DNA of 56,981 nucleotides from Flammeovirgaceae bacterium UBA1842 (GCA_002338655.1 DDIU01000027.1:1-56981), one strand, 5' to 3'; shown: positions 49,363-56,981, counted from the first letter of the stretch. Notes: generated by a model from the letters alone, not told the origin. Numbers and translations are program-made.

Positions 49363-49392
49363 TAAATATACTATAAAAGGAAAGATTACAAA
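49363..49392 (-). promoter_or_regulatory. Candidate promoter of gdhA
   Basis: On the minus strand TTTG (49392-49389), 18 bases, then TATATTTA (49370-49363), one mismatch from TAnnTTTG. The start codon follows after 16 bases. Confidence 0.4.
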
Positions 49393-49409
49393 CTTTGTAA
49401 ATACGGCAA

Positions 49410-52220
49410 TTAAAGCTTTTGTGCTAAAAACTTAGCAGTATGGTTATCTTTAAGAAGCACTAAATCTTCGGGCAAACCCGCAAAAGTAATATTGCCACCA
49501 TACTCTCCACCCTCGGGGCCAAGGTCTATGACCCAATCTGCTGACTTGATCACTTCCATATTATGCTCGATAATGATAACACTATTGCCCTGTTCTATTA
49601 GTGCATTAACAGAGTCCATGAGTTTTGAAATATCATGAAAATGAAGACCAGTAGTAGGCTCATCAAATATAAAGAGTATATGGTCTTTACTGTCCTTCGA
49701 GTTCTTACCAAGATAAAAAGCAAGCTTAACCCGCTGAGCCTCCCCACCACTCAGGCTATTGGAGGATTGCCCCAAGCCAATATAACCTAGGCCAACATCA
49801 TATAAAGGCTTAATTTTATTGATGATGGGGGTTTTTCCTTCAAAATAATCGAGGCTTTCCTCTACGGTTAAATCAAGGACTTGCGATATGTTTTTCCCGT
49901 GGTATTCTACCTCCAATACCTCTTGTTTAAACCGTTGTCCTTTACAACTTTCACAAGTAAGGAAAATATCGGCCATGAATTGCATTTCAATTTTTACAAC
50001 CCCTTCTCCCTGACAGGTTTCACAACGGCCACCATCTACATTAAATGAGAAATGCGATGGCTTATAACCCCTTTGTTTGGATAGTGGCATATCAGCAAAA
50101 AGCTGCCTTATGGCATCATAAGCTTTCACATAGGTCACCGGGTTCGATCTTGATGACTTCCCGATCGGATTCTGGTCTATAAATTCAATCTGAGTTACTT
50201 TTTCGTAATCACCCTCCAGCTTGTCAAACTTGCCCGAAGCTTCCGATACCGTACCCAAAATTTTTCCTACAGCGGGGTTTAGGATTTTCTTAACCAAAGT
50301 GGATTTTCCCGAGCCACTGACTCCAGTTATTGCCGTAAGGACCCCCAACGGAAAGGTGACATCTATATTTTTAAGATTGTTTTCACTTGCACCAGTTATT
50401 CGGATAGCGTCTTTCCATTTCCTTCGATTGGTGGGAACGGTAAGCTTATCCCTACCCAATAAAAAATCGGCCGTATGGCCGGTAGCCATGGGAATATCTT
50501 TCATGGTGCCTTGAAATACAAGCTCACCCCCATGTATACCAGCATCTGGTCCAATATCAATAATCTGATCTGCTTCGATCATCACCTCCTCTTCATGCTC
50601 AACTACAATAACGGTATTTCCTAAGTCACGCAACGTTTTTAATACCCCCACTAATCTTTGTGTATCCCTGGGGTGTAAACCAATACTGGGCTCATCTAAA
50701 ATATACATTGAACCTACTAATGCGCTCCCTAACGAGGTGGCCAGTTTTATGCGCTGAAATTCCCCTCCAGAGAGGGTGGCTGTCATTCTATTCAAGGTTA
50801 AGTAGCCTAGTCCGACTTGTTGTATATAATCCAAACGGCTCCTAATTTCTTTTAAAATCCGGTTACTGATTTTTTGATCATGCTCATTGAGCTCCAGTCC
50901 GTTAAAAAACTCTGCGTTTTTATCAATTGGCATCAGCACCAAGTCCGTGATTGATTTACCTCCGACCTTAACATAACTGGCGTCTTTACGCAATCGGGTT
51001 CCCCTGCAATCAGGGCATACTGTTCTTCCCCGATATCGTGAAAGAAGGACACGGTATTGGATCTTGTGTGTTTTGCTTTCCAAATGTTTGAAAAACTCAG
51101 TCAGCCCTTTGAAGTATTTATTGCCTGTCCATAACACTTCTTTTTCAGCATCAGTCAGTTCATAATACGATCTGTGAATAGGAAAATCGAATTGGATACC
51201 GTCTTTAAGTAATGGGGCAAGCCATTTTTTCATGGTTTCACTACGCCAAGGGGCTATTGCTCCCTCATAAATAGAGAGGCTTTTATCGGGAATAACCAGG
51301 TCAATGTCTATGCCCAATACCTTACCAAAACCTTCGCAGGTCCTGCAGGCGCCATAAGGATTATTAAAACTGAATAGATTGGCCGAGGGTTCAACAAATC
51401 TCATTCCATCGGCTTCAAACCGATCAGAAAATTGTTTGGTTTGCTCACCATTTACATGGACGTAACAATCACCAATGCCTTCAAAATAGGCGGTTTGAAC
51501 AGAATCTGAAATGCGATAAACACTGTCATCATCTTCTTTATCTACAACAGCCCTGTCAATGAGGATCTCAGTTTTTTCATCTTTACCAAACTGATGTTTT
51601 TCCTCGATAAGTTCTTCAATGAATTTCGTTTCTTCCCCTATTATTACCCTAGGATAACCCTTGCTAAGCAATATATGGAGTTCTTCCTCAACTGTCCGGG
51701 CCCCATTGAGTTTCAATGGGCACGATATCATCACTTTGGTGCCTTTTGGAAACGCATGGATATAATTAACCACATCCGTTACTGTATCCTTGGCTACAAT
51801 TTTTCCGCTAATGGGCGAAACGGTTACACCAATTCGGGCAAACAATAATTTCAGGTAATCGAAAATCTCCGTTGAAGTACCTACCGTAGAGCGGGGGTTA
51901 CGGGTATTTACTTTTTGTTCAATGGCAATAGCAGGGGAAATACCTTTAATGTAATCCACTTCGGGCTTTTCCATTCTGCCCAAAAACTGGCGTGCATAGG
52001 AACTCAAACTTTCTACATACATTCTTTGCCCTTCGGCAAAAAGTGTGTCAAAAGCCAATGAAGATTTGCCAGAACCCGACAAGCCGGTGATTACCACCAG
52101 CTTATTTCTAGGTATGGCAACACTTAAATTTTTTAGGTTATTGACCCTTGCCCGTTTTACAATGATAAATTGCTTGGGGTCCAGTGTTTCTAATAGGTTG
52201 TTCTCGAGCGTCTTTGGCAT
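49410..52220 (-). CDS. uvrA: Excinuclease ABC subunit A
   Basis: A 936-residue damage-recognition ATPase of nucleotide excision repair. Two ABC modules are visible: the first Walker A GLSGSGKS at 46-53 with LSGGEFQRIKLA as signature, the second GVSGSGKS with LSGGEAQRVKLA. Zinc-binding cysteines appear in the module II finger (GGRCETCQGEGVVKIEMQF, followed by CESCKGQRF). In module I only the pair in GACRTCEGFG is seen; the partner CxxC pair that precedes it in E. coli UvrA is absent. Length is normal for Bacteroidota UvrA. Its promoter at 52229-52260 leaves almost no leader. Confidence 0.95.
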   Translation of the reverse strand: MPKTLENNLLETLDPKQFIIVKRARVNNLKNLSVAIPRNKLVVITGLSGSGKSSLAFDTLFAEGQRMYVESLSSYARQFLGRMEKPEVDYIKGISPAIAIEQKVNTRNPRSTVGTSTEIFDYLKLLFARIGVTVSPISGKIVAKDTVTDVVNYIHAFPKGTKVMISCPLKLNGARTVEEELHILLSKGYPRVIIGEETKFIEELIEEKHQFGKDEKTEILIDRAVVDKEDDDSVYRISDSVQTAYFEGIGDCYVHVNGEQTKQFSDRFEADGMRFVEPSANLFSFNNPYGACRTCEGFGKVLGIDIDLVIPDKSLSIYEGAIAPWRSETMKKWLAPLLKDGIQFDFPIHRSYYELTDAEKEVLWTGNKYFKGLTEFFKHLESKTHKIQYRVLLSRYRGRTVCPDCRGTRLRKDASYVKVGGKSITDLVLMPIDKNAEFFNGLELNEHDQKISNRILKEIRSRLDYIQQVGLGYLTLNRMTATLSGGEFQRIKLATSLGSALVGSMYILDEPSIGLHPRDTQRLVGVLKTLRDLGNTVIVVEHEEEVMIEADQIIDIGPDAGIHGGELVFQGTMKDIPMATGHTADFLLGRDKLTVPTNRRKWKDAIRITGASENNLKNIDVTFPLGVLTAITGVSGSGKSTLVKKILNPAVGKILGTVSEASGKFDKLEGDYEKVTQIEFIDQNPIGKSSRSNPVTYVKAYDAIRQLFADMPLSKQRGYKPSHFSFNVDGGRCETCQGEGVVKIEMQFMADIFLTCESCKGQRFKQEVLEVEYHGKNISQVLDLTVEESLDYFEGKTPIINKIKPLYDVGLGYIGLGQSSNSLSGGEAQRVKLAFYLGKNSKDSKDHILFIFDEPTTGLHFHDISKLMDSVNALIEQGNSVIIIEHNMEVIKSADWVIDLGPEGGEYGGNITFAGLPEDLVLLKDNHTAKFLAQKL

Positions 52221-52228
52221 AAGGTCTG

Positions 52229-52260
52229 CAAAGATACATTAGTATGAAGAGATTAGTCAG
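52229..52260 (-). promoter_or_regulatory. Candidate promoter of uvrA
   Basis: On the minus strand a perfect -7 box TATCTTTG (52236-52229) with CTG 21 bases further upstream in place of TTG. The expected transcript start is only a few bases before the uvrA start codon, implying a leaderless or nearly leaderless mRNA. Confidence 0.45.
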
Positions 52261-52272
52261 CTAATGGCAGTC

Positions 52273-52569
52273 TTAATCATCATCGAAGTCAGGGTCAAAG
52301 CCAGGGTCAATGTTTTCATCACCATCCCTGTCATCATCCTCCTCTTCATCATCTACATCATAACCACCAGCACTGTTTTTCGTAACAGCGATTTTGACCA
52401 AATAAGTTGTATCACTCGTTTCTAATGGTACAACAAAAAACGGCTCATTCTTTGCGTTTTGTAACCTCATCAATGAATTTTCAAATCCATCGGGATACTT
52501 TTTTTTAAGTAAAGTCTTCAGCTCTCCGTCTAGATTTTCCAGACTTTTAATGACTCTTTTCTTTTCCAT
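52273..52569 (-). CDS. Small protein with acidic C-terminal tail
   Basis: A 98-residue soluble protein. The first 70 residues have a compact alpha-then-beta pattern (VIKSLENLDGELKTLLKKKYPDGF, read as ENLDGELKTLLKKKYPDGF; then FFVVPLETSDTTYLVKIAV). The last 28 are almost all Asp, Glu and Gly, which is typical of disordered, metal- or protein-binding tails. I recognise no family with certainty, although similar acidic-tailed small proteins are common in Bacteroidota. It is followed by uvrA after 52 bases. The gene looks real: the start is clear and the hydrophobic pattern is regular. Confidence 0.65.
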   Translation of the reverse strand: MEKKRVIKSLENLDGELKTLLKKKYPDGFENSLMRLQNAKNEPFFVVPLETSDTTYLVKIAVTKNSAGGYDVDDEEEDDDRDGDENIDPGFDPDFDDD

Positions 52570-52731
52570 GAATTGTTAATAATAATCTGTATTTTGAGTT
52601 TAATGAACGTTATTTTCAAGTGTTTATAAAAACATGCAAGAGTAAAAAATAAAATAATTAAAAAAGTGATTTTAAATAATAAGTTTAATGAAGTAAATAA
52701 AAACCTAAATAGAAAAAGATTTTACAAAACA

Positions 52732-52764
52732 TTTGCATGTTCGGGTTTTATTTTTTTAGATTTG
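52732..52764 (+). promoter_or_regulatory. Promoter of the sigma factor operon
   Basis: TTTG (52732-52735), 21 bases, TAGATTTG (52757-52764) match the Bacteroidota consensus perfectly. The leader before the ATG at 52851 would be about 80 bases. The rest of the 281-base AT-rich gap between the two divergent genes shows no gene. Confidence 0.7.
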
Positions 52765-52850
52765 ACTCCTTGCGAAAATCTATTTTTTAAATAAACCCTG
52801 GGAGCAACAATATGATATAGACCTCTACGTTAACTAAATTGTAAACCTTA

Positions 52851-53450
52851 ATGGAGAAGTATAAGATCAGTGATGGGAAGTTGGTATCACTTTACAAAAA
52901 CGGTAGCGAGGAGGCTTTTGAACAGTTGCTTTATAGGCATAAGTCCAGGATTTTCACCACCATCTATCTTATTGTAAAGGATAATTACGTAGCGGAAGAT
53001 TTGCTGCAAGAAACCTTTATCAAGGCCATACGAACGATTAAAGAAGGTCGATATAATGAAGAGGGTAAATTTTTACCCTGGATCTTGAGAATAGCTCATA
53101 ATCTGGCCATTGATAATTTTAGAAAAGAAAAGCGATATCCGACAGTTATACTTGAAGACGGTAGTTCGGTGTTTAATACTTTACGTTTTGCTGAAGATTC
53201 AGTAGAATCGGAACATGTGAAACAAGACACCCACGCCAAATTGAGACAGTTGATCGAAGAGTTGCCTGAAGCACAGCGGGAAGTACTGGTGATGCGCCAT
53301 TATATGGACATGAGCTTTCAGGACATATCGGAGAGTACGGGGGTGAGTATTAACACGGCTTTGGGAAGAATGAGGTATGCGCTTATCAATCTGAGAAAAA
53401 AGATGAAACAATATAAAATTGCGTATGATCAGAACATTTACCCAAGATGA
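52851..53450 (+). CDS. ECF-type RNA polymerase sigma factor
   Basis: A 199-residue sigma-70 family factor with only regions 2 and 4. Region 2 is at about 20-95 (VAEDLLQETFIKAIRTI, PWILRIAHNLAIDNFRK), contacting core polymerase and the -10 element. Region 4 is at about 130-185 (LPEAQREVLVMRHYMDMSFQDI, read as EVLVMRHYMDMSFQDI, then STGVSINTALGRMRYALINLRKKM), contacting the -35 element. The regulon is unknown. The next gene overlaps its 3' end by 26 bases and could encode a small regulator, although no classical anti-sigma domain is seen. It heads a run of four genes that share the same strand (sigma, small protein, nth, glycosyltransferase). Confidence 0.9.
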   Translation: MEKYKISDGKLVSLYKNGSEEAFEQLLYRHKSRIFTTIYLIVKDNYVAEDLLQETFIKAIRTIKEGRYNEEGKFLPWILRIAHNLAIDNFRKEKRYPTVILEDGSSVFNTLRFAEDSVESEHVKQDTHAKLRQLIEELPEAQREVLVMRHYMDMSFQDISESTGVSINTALGRMRYALINLRKKMKQYKIAYDQNIYPR

Positions 53451-53661
53451 TGTAATCAGGTATGTATACAATGAAACTTCCGAAGAAGAAAACAAGGAAA
53501 TAGAAAAGGCAATGCTTTGTGACCCAGAGTTACAGATGACCTTCAAGGAAATTCGTGGTATCAAAAACCGATTGGACGAGGCTGTAAAGTCTCCGTCCGA
53601 TAAGGTGACAAATAATATTCTCAATTACTCAAAAACGCTAAATTTGCTTTCCAATAAATAA
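53425..53661 (+). CDS. Small protein overlapping the sigma factor gene
   Basis: A 78-residue protein from the ATG at 53425 (an in-frame TTG two codons earlier is possible). The sequence is helical and acidic: FTQDDVIRYVYNETSEEENKEIEKAMLCD, in which the part QDDVIRYVYNETSEEEN recalls the N-terminus of zinc-finger-like anti-sigma proteins. There is no HxxxCxxC motif and no membrane segment. It overlaps the sigma gene by 26 bases, so translation is probably coupled. A role as a short, soluble partner of the sigma factor is inferred from position. Confidence 0.65.
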   Translation: MIRTFTQDDVIRYVYNETSEEENKEIEKAMLCDPELQMTFKEIRGIKNRLDEAVKSPSDKVTNNILNYSKTLNLLSNK

Positions 53662-53664
53662 GGA

Positions 53665-54312
53665 ATGCAAAGAAAAGAGAGATTTGAACTTTTAATAGAA
53701 TATTTCACAGAACACCAACCTGACGCTGAGACGGAACTGCAATATGGTAATCCGTATGAATTGCTTGTGGCTGTAATTCTCAGTGCTCAATGTACAGATA
53801 AAAGAATAAATGCCGTCACACCTGCTCTATTTGAGCGTTTTCCAACCCCAGAACTATTAGCTACCGCTCATTTTGATGAGGTTTTCCCGCTTATCAGATC
53901 AGTATCGTATCCCAATAACAAATCCAAACATCTGATAGGCATGGCCAAAATGCTTGTAGAAGATTTTGACTCTGTAGTGCCTTCAGAAATTTCAGATTTA
54001 CAAAAATTGCCCGGAGTAGGAAGGAAAACAGCCAATGTTATTGCCTCGGTAGTTTATGACCAGCCTGCCATGGCGGTGGATACTCATGTATTCAGGGTGT
54101 CCAAACGGTTGGGGTTGGTCAATCAGAATGCCAAGACCCCATTGGAAGTAGAGCGTCAATTGGTCAAACATATTCCTAAAGAGCACATTGCACGGGCACA
54201 TCATTGGCTCATCTTACATGGCAGGTACACTTGTGTAGCAAGAACACCCAAATGCGGTGAGTGTAAAATCAGCCAATTTTGTCGGTATTATGAACGGATC
54301 AAATTGAAATGA
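53665..54312 (+). CDS. nth: Endonuclease III
   Basis: A 215-residue base-excision repair enzyme that removes oxidised pyrimidines and cuts the abasic site. The helix-hairpin-helix LPGVGRKTANVIASVVY carries the catalytic Lys, and the catalytic Asp follows in VDTHVFRVSKRLGL. The four cysteines of the iron-sulfur cluster are spaced C-x6-C-x2-C-x5-C in CVARTPKCGECKISQFC. Length is normal. It starts 3 bases after the small gene and ends in an ATGA overlap with the glycosyltransferase gene. Confidence 0.96.
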   Translation: MQRKERFELLIEYFTEHQPDAETELQYGNPYELLVAVILSAQCTDKRINAVTPALFERFPTPELLATAHFDEVFPLIRSVSYPNNKSKHLIGMAKMLVEDFDSVVPSEISDLQKLPGVGRKTANVIASVVYDQPAMAVDTHVFRVSKRLGLVNQNAKTPLEVERQLVKHIPKEHIARAHHWLILHGRYTCVARTPKCGECKISQFCRYYERIKLK

Positions 54313-55463
54313 GAATTTGTCTAGTTCACCAATATTATAAAACCCCTCAATCGGGAGGCGCTATTAGATCCTATTACATAGCAAAGTACCTTACTGAAAA
54401 AGGCCATGAGGTTACAGTTATTACGGCCAGAAATAATAAGGCCTATTCTGTTGATAAGGAAGATGGCTATGAAGTGCATAATCTGCCAATCTATTATTCT
54501 AATCACCTCAGTTTTTTAAGTCGAATTCACGCGTTTCTATTATTCGTTTGGTCTACCAACCGTTTGATGAAAAAATTGCCGCGTTTTGACCTTAATTATG
54601 TAATCAGTACACCACTTTCTACGGGTTTGATTGCGCTGAAATCAAAAAAAAGAACCAAGACTCCTTATATATTTGAAGTGGGTGATCTGTGGCCTGATGC
54701 GCCTATTCAATTGGGGGTGATTAAAAACCCTCTGTTTAAATGGTTGACCTATAGGTTTGAGAAAAAAGTATATCGACATGCCCAATCTGTAGTAGCCCTA
54801 TCGCCCGATATTAAAGAAAACATATTGGCCAAAGTTCCTAAGCAAAAGGTAGGGGTGATCACCAATTTAGCAGATTTAAAATATTTTAATCCAGGTAAAT
54901 CCCTAAAGCCCATTGAAAAAGAAAAGTTTGTCATTGCGTATTTGGGGAGCATGGGTATGGCCAATCATTTAGAGTATTTAGTGGATGTTGCCAAGGCACT
55001 CTCAAGTGATACTCGCCTTCAATTTATCATAATGGGTGAGGGGGCGAGGCATGAAGCCATTGAGAAAAAAATAAGTCAGGAGAAGGTGAATAATATTCAA
55101 TTTTTACCCCAACGCGATAAAAAAGGAGTATTGGAATTAATGAATGAGGTAGATGCCATTTACGTCTCCTTTTTAAAAGCGCCCATTCTTTCATCTGGAA
55201 GTCCCAATAAGTTTTTTGATGGACTGGCAGCAGGGAAATTGATTATTATCAACTTCAAAGGATGGATAAAAACGTTAATTGAAAAACATGAATGCGGCTT
55301 TTATCATGATCCTACTCAGCCGAAGGACTTTTTCGAATTAGTCAAGCCTTACATAGAGAGGAAAGAAAAATTAGCGGAAGCCCAACAGAACGCCAGAATA
55401 CTCGCAGAGCAATTCACTCCAGAGGTGCAGTTATCACAGTTGGACGAGATAATAACTCTTTAG
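54309..55463 (+). CDS. Glycosyltransferase family 4 (WbuB-like)
   Basis: A 384-residue GT-B glycosyltransferase. The N-terminal half begins HQYYKTPQSGGAIRSYYIA, the acceptor-side motif of WbuB/Pgl-type enzymes. The C-terminal half has GEGARHEAIEKKI and the donor-binding segment SGSPNKFFDGLAAGKLIIINF, where family enzymes have PNKFFEYLAAGKP. It probably adds a sugar to a lipid-linked glycan or polysaccharide in the cytoplasm. No other glycan genes are adjacent, which is unusual for this family; its partners here are nth and the sigma factor. The start overlaps the nth stop (ATGA). Confidence 0.87.
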   Translation: MRICLVHQYYKTPQSGGAIRSYYIAKYLTEKGHEVTVITARNNKAYSVDKEDGYEVHNLPIYYSNHLSFLSRIHAFLLFVWSTNRLMKKLPRFDLNYVISTPLSTGLIALKSKKRTKTPYIFEVGDLWPDAPIQLGVIKNPLFKWLTYRFEKKVYRHAQSVVALSPDIKENILAKVPKQKVGVITNLADLKYFNPGKSLKPIEKEKFVIAYLGSMGMANHLEYLVDVAKALSSDTRLQFIIMGEGARHEAIEKKISQEKVNNIQFLPQRDKKGVLELMNEVDAIYVSFLKAPILSSGSPNKFFDGLAAGKLIIINFKGWIKTLIEKHECGFYHDPTQPKDFFELVKPYIERKEKLAEAQQNARILAEQFTPEVQLSQLDEIITL

Positions 55464-55482
55464 GGTTTGATGTTCGTTGTTA

Positions 55483-55501
55483 GGTTCGTGAGACACGAAC
55501 C
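55483..55501. repeat. 19-bp palindrome, left copy
   Basis: GGTTCGTGAGACACGAACC: 8-bp arms around AGA. The exact reverse complement stands at 56080-56098. The two copies bracket 616 bp with a small membrane-protein gene and a large hairpin. Confidence 0.65.
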
Positions 55502-55589
55502 TTGGGAGGTATTTTTTTTAAAGAATTCTAGTAGCTAAAGTATATTGGCATTATTTTAATTTTATACGGGTTTATGGTAATTTGAGGAG

Positions 55590-55961
55590 TTGATGAGAGC
55601 ATTAGCAAACACATTTGGTCTTAGTATAATTCTATCTCTCCTATTATTCTTTTTTATATGGATAACAGAATCAATAAGTGATGCCACTTACACATTGGTT
55701 TTAGGAGGATCAACCATTTTATTTATTTCTTTAATAATCAACATTGTTTTTGCATTATTTACAACACGCCTAACAAATAGTACAATCTGGACAGAGATTA
55801 TGCTAGCCTTCAGTATAACACTTATTACTATTACTGCTTATGTTTCCATATCGGATGATATAATTAATTGGATAGATTACCTAACTCAGACAATTGTTTT
55901 GTCTCTGGCTAGTACTTTAATCCTTGTTCCTCTCAACAGGTGGACTAAAAAACGTATTTAA
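55590..55961 (+). CDS. Small four-helix membrane protein
   Basis: A 123-residue protein with four membrane segments at about 7-26, 36-58, 69-88 and 97-116 and very short loops. No family is recognised. A real ribosome binding site, GAGGAG, lies 4 bases before the ATG, which is rare in this phylum and supports the start. The gene is enclosed by the two inverted 19-bp palindromes and could be cargo of a small mobile unit. It is AT-richer than its neighbours. Confidence 0.6.
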   Translation: MMRALANTFGLSIILSLLLFFFIWITESISDATYTLVLGGSTILFISLIINIVFALFTTRLTNSTIWTEIMLAFSITLITITAYVSISDDIINWIDYLTQTIVLSLASTLILVPLNRWTKKRI

Positions 55962-56022
55962 CACCTCTCATAAAATAGAGCAAAGCCATTACCTTGGTTA
56001 GCAAGACACAGTTCTAATCCTC

Positions 56023-56070
56023 AAACCTTACAGGTTTATTTTCTAAATTAAGATTAAACCTGTAAGGTTT
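56023..56070. terminator. AAACCT/AGGTTT hairpin between convergent genes
   Basis: AAACCTTACAGGTTTA (56023-56038) and its reverse complement (56055-56070) enclose a 16-base loop. It lies between the ends of the small membrane-protein gene and the DsrE-like gene and has the same layout as the element at 20161-20209. Confidence 0.6.
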
Positions 56071-56079
56071 CTGATTCGT

Positions 56080-56098
56080 GGTTCGTGTCTCACGAACC
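56080..56098. repeat. 19-bp palindrome, right copy
   Basis: GGTTCGTGTCTCACGAACC, the exact reverse complement of the palindrome at 55483-55501, located 5 bases before the end of the DsrE-like gene. Confidence 0.65.
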
Positions 56099-56103
56099 AA
56101 AAA

Positions 56104-56637
56104 CTAAAATCTCAATAGGGCATAGCCTTTAAGCTGATAGGTGGTCACCGTGGTGAGCATGGAGGTAGCTATTTGTACATGCTCATTTACATCTGCCATA
56201 TCAATTTCTCGTGAGATCAACGATTGCCCACACACAGTAAGCAATACACCTGCATCTGAAAGGGCCTTGATCAATTCGTTATTCGGATTATCAATTCCGT
56301 ATTTCTTTTTATAGACTTTGTCATTAGCAATGGCTATAGTAGCACCGCCATGGATGGCCAATACCACTTTCATTTTAGACATATCAGCACCTGATACGGC
56401 ATGTAGATTCAGCATCCTTGCCACGTTGTTTAGTGACCAATTGAATTCCTTGGGATCATCATTGCCCGTAACCACATCAATTACTATTTTGTATTCGAGT
56501 GCTGGGTCTGCCTTTACTGTAGCATCAGGGATTTCAAAAATACCACCAAATGGATTGATAACAGGATTGAACCTATCTTGTGCCTGAGCAACTGTAGATA
56601 AGAATAAAAGAGCAATCAGAACATTGAGCTTTATCAT
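56104..56637 (-). CDS. Exported DsrE/DsrF-like protein
   Basis: A 177-residue protein with a signal peptide (1-20, ending AQAQ) and a DsrE-like alpha/beta domain. Recognisable parts are YKIVIDVVTG, the segment LNLHAVSGADMSKMKVVLAIHG, split here as LNLHAVSGADMSK and MKVVLAIHG, and the late VLLTVCGQSL, whose cysteine corresponds to the active cysteine of sulfur-relay relatives. Periplasmic members of the family are of unknown role; sulfur or thiol chemistry is a family-based guess. The gene is alone, and its stop is next to a palindrome. Confidence 0.78.
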   Translation of the reverse strand: MIKLNVLIALLFLSTVAQAQDRFNPVINPFGGIFEIPDATVKADPALEYKIVIDVVTGNDDPKEFNWSLNNVARMLNLHAVSGADMSKMKVVLAIHGGATIAIANDKVYKKKYGIDNPNNELIKALSDAGVLLTVCGQSLISREIDMADVNEHVQIATSMLTTVTTYQLKGYALLRF

Positions 56638-56702
56638 GATTTTAATTTTTTTATACTGGCATCTGAGAAAAGATATTTTGAGTTTAAATTTTTTGTTGAT
56701 AC

Positions 56703-56747
56703 CCTTTTATTCCCTAAAGGGATATTCAGATCAACTCCCGTTAGTCG
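56703..56747 (-). repeat. Interspersed hairpin repeat, copy 3 (10-15-10 type)
   Basis: CCCTAAAGGG (56712-56721), 15 bases, then CCCGTTAGTC (56737-56746), a decayed inverted arm. The flank TTATTCCCTAAAGGGATAT matches the copy at 5249-5294. An open frame of 69 codons (56634-56843) that runs through it is probably not a gene. Confidence 0.55.
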
Positions 56748-56912
56748 GCTATTGTAGGTTTTAAGCATTTCAGAAATATCTTTTCTCGGAGGCCTTGATT
56801 CATTAAGGTGGCCAATATAGGCAAATAATCGCCTTAATGGCACAAAATCGGTCTGATGTCAGCCTAAAATTTATTAGCTATTAAAAATGACGTTTAATCG
56901 AAAAAAACGAAG

Positions 56913-56981
56913 GCTTCTGGCATTTCCCAAAAGGACCCCCTTCCCCTAAAGGGGTGCCAGAAAGTCCCCTTTAGGGGATTT
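56913..56981. repeat. Nested palindromes at the window end
   Basis: CCCCTAAAGGGG (56943-56954) and CCCCTTTAGGGG (56966-56977) pair perfectly around 11 bases. A second pairing, TTCTGGCA with TGCCAGAA, overlaps the first. The arms resemble the 10-15-10 family but the loop is shorter and the flank differs. The element continues past the window edge. Confidence 0.6.

Noticed and set aside
56634..56843. 69-codon ORF near the right end
   Set aside because: It overlaps the DsrE-like start and reads through the third copy of the interspersed repeat; only the repeat explains the partial similarity to other frames.
1..56981. tRNA, rRNA, CRISPR array, prophage, transposase or integrase
   Set aside because: I looked in all intergenic gaps and among the proteins and saw none; the longest gap is under 300 bases and the repeats are palindromic rather than regularly spaced direct repeats.

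Overview
The window is chromosomal DNA from a member of the Bacteroidota, most likely a free-living, aerobic Cytophagales-type bacterium (inference). The reasons are the gene families (DUF5916/CBM9-like outer-membrane proteins, PD40-OmpA proteins, TPM-domain pairs, patatin fused to a beta-barrel, SMUG2-family glycosylase, two-component-regulator propeller protein), the scarcity of Shine-Dalgarno sequences, and several promoters of the TTG-N18-21-TAnnTTTG type that is specific to this phylum. I found no rRNA, tRNA, CRISPR array, prophage or intact insertion sequence. About 52 genes are tightly packed and most are ordinary housekeeping or envelope genes.

Layout. 1-5.2 kb: msrA, a phosphofructokinase, two TPM-domain membrane proteins with a saccharopine-dehydrogenase-like gene, and an acyl-CoA thioesterase. 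5.4-16.2 kb: an L7/L12-like/DUF3592 membrane protein, a large DUF5916 outer-membrane protein, an operon of fatty acid hydroxylase, methyltransferase and SMUG2-type glycosylase, a DEAD-box helicase, an operon of DUF885 lipoprotein and esterase, and a candidate AbiC-type abortive-infection protein. 16.2-21.7 kb: RluA-family pseudouridine synthase, lipoate-protein ligase, a PLP gamma-lyase-type enzyme divergent from an Lrp/AsnC regulator, and a PLP decarboxylase. 21.7-22.75 kb: a 1-kb variable spot with two small unrecognised genes, a start-less reading frame and two palindromes. 22.75-34.5 kb: AsmA, a small lipoprotein, aldehyde dehydrogenase, two tandem OmpA proteins, patatin/barrel protein and an M23 peptidase. 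34.6-39.6 kb: a YeeZ-like protein, DsbD, a thioredoxin-like protein (with what looks like a deletion scar between them) and an M20 dipeptidase. 39.6-44.5 kb: a four-gene operon of TetR regulator, class V aminotransferase, PagL-type lipid A deacylase and PAS histidine kinase. 44.5-49.3 kb: a lipoprotein overlapping a membrane propeller sensor that lacks any kinase, then glutamate dehydrogenase. 49.4-57 kb: uvrA, a small acidic protein, an ECF sigma factor with a small partner, nth, a glycosyltransferase, a small membrane protein and a periplasmic DsrE-like protein.

The most unusual content is between the genes. At least six different families of short palindromic repeat can be seen, mostly in the gaps between converging genes. 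One family (10-bp arm, 15-base loop, 10-bp arm plus a conserved flank) occurs three times in 57 kb. Another (AAACCT-n-AGGTTT) occurs three times, always at convergent gene ends. A pair of 19-bp palindromes in opposite orientation brackets a 616-bp unit holding one small membrane-protein gene. Several short ORFs in these gaps are artefacts of reading through the repeats.

I did not find a clear-cut new multi-gene system. The best candidates for undescribed biology are the orphan propeller sensor with its overlapping lipoprotein, the TetR/aminotransferase/PagL/kinase operon, and the repeat families. All functions are read from sequence motifs without database searches.
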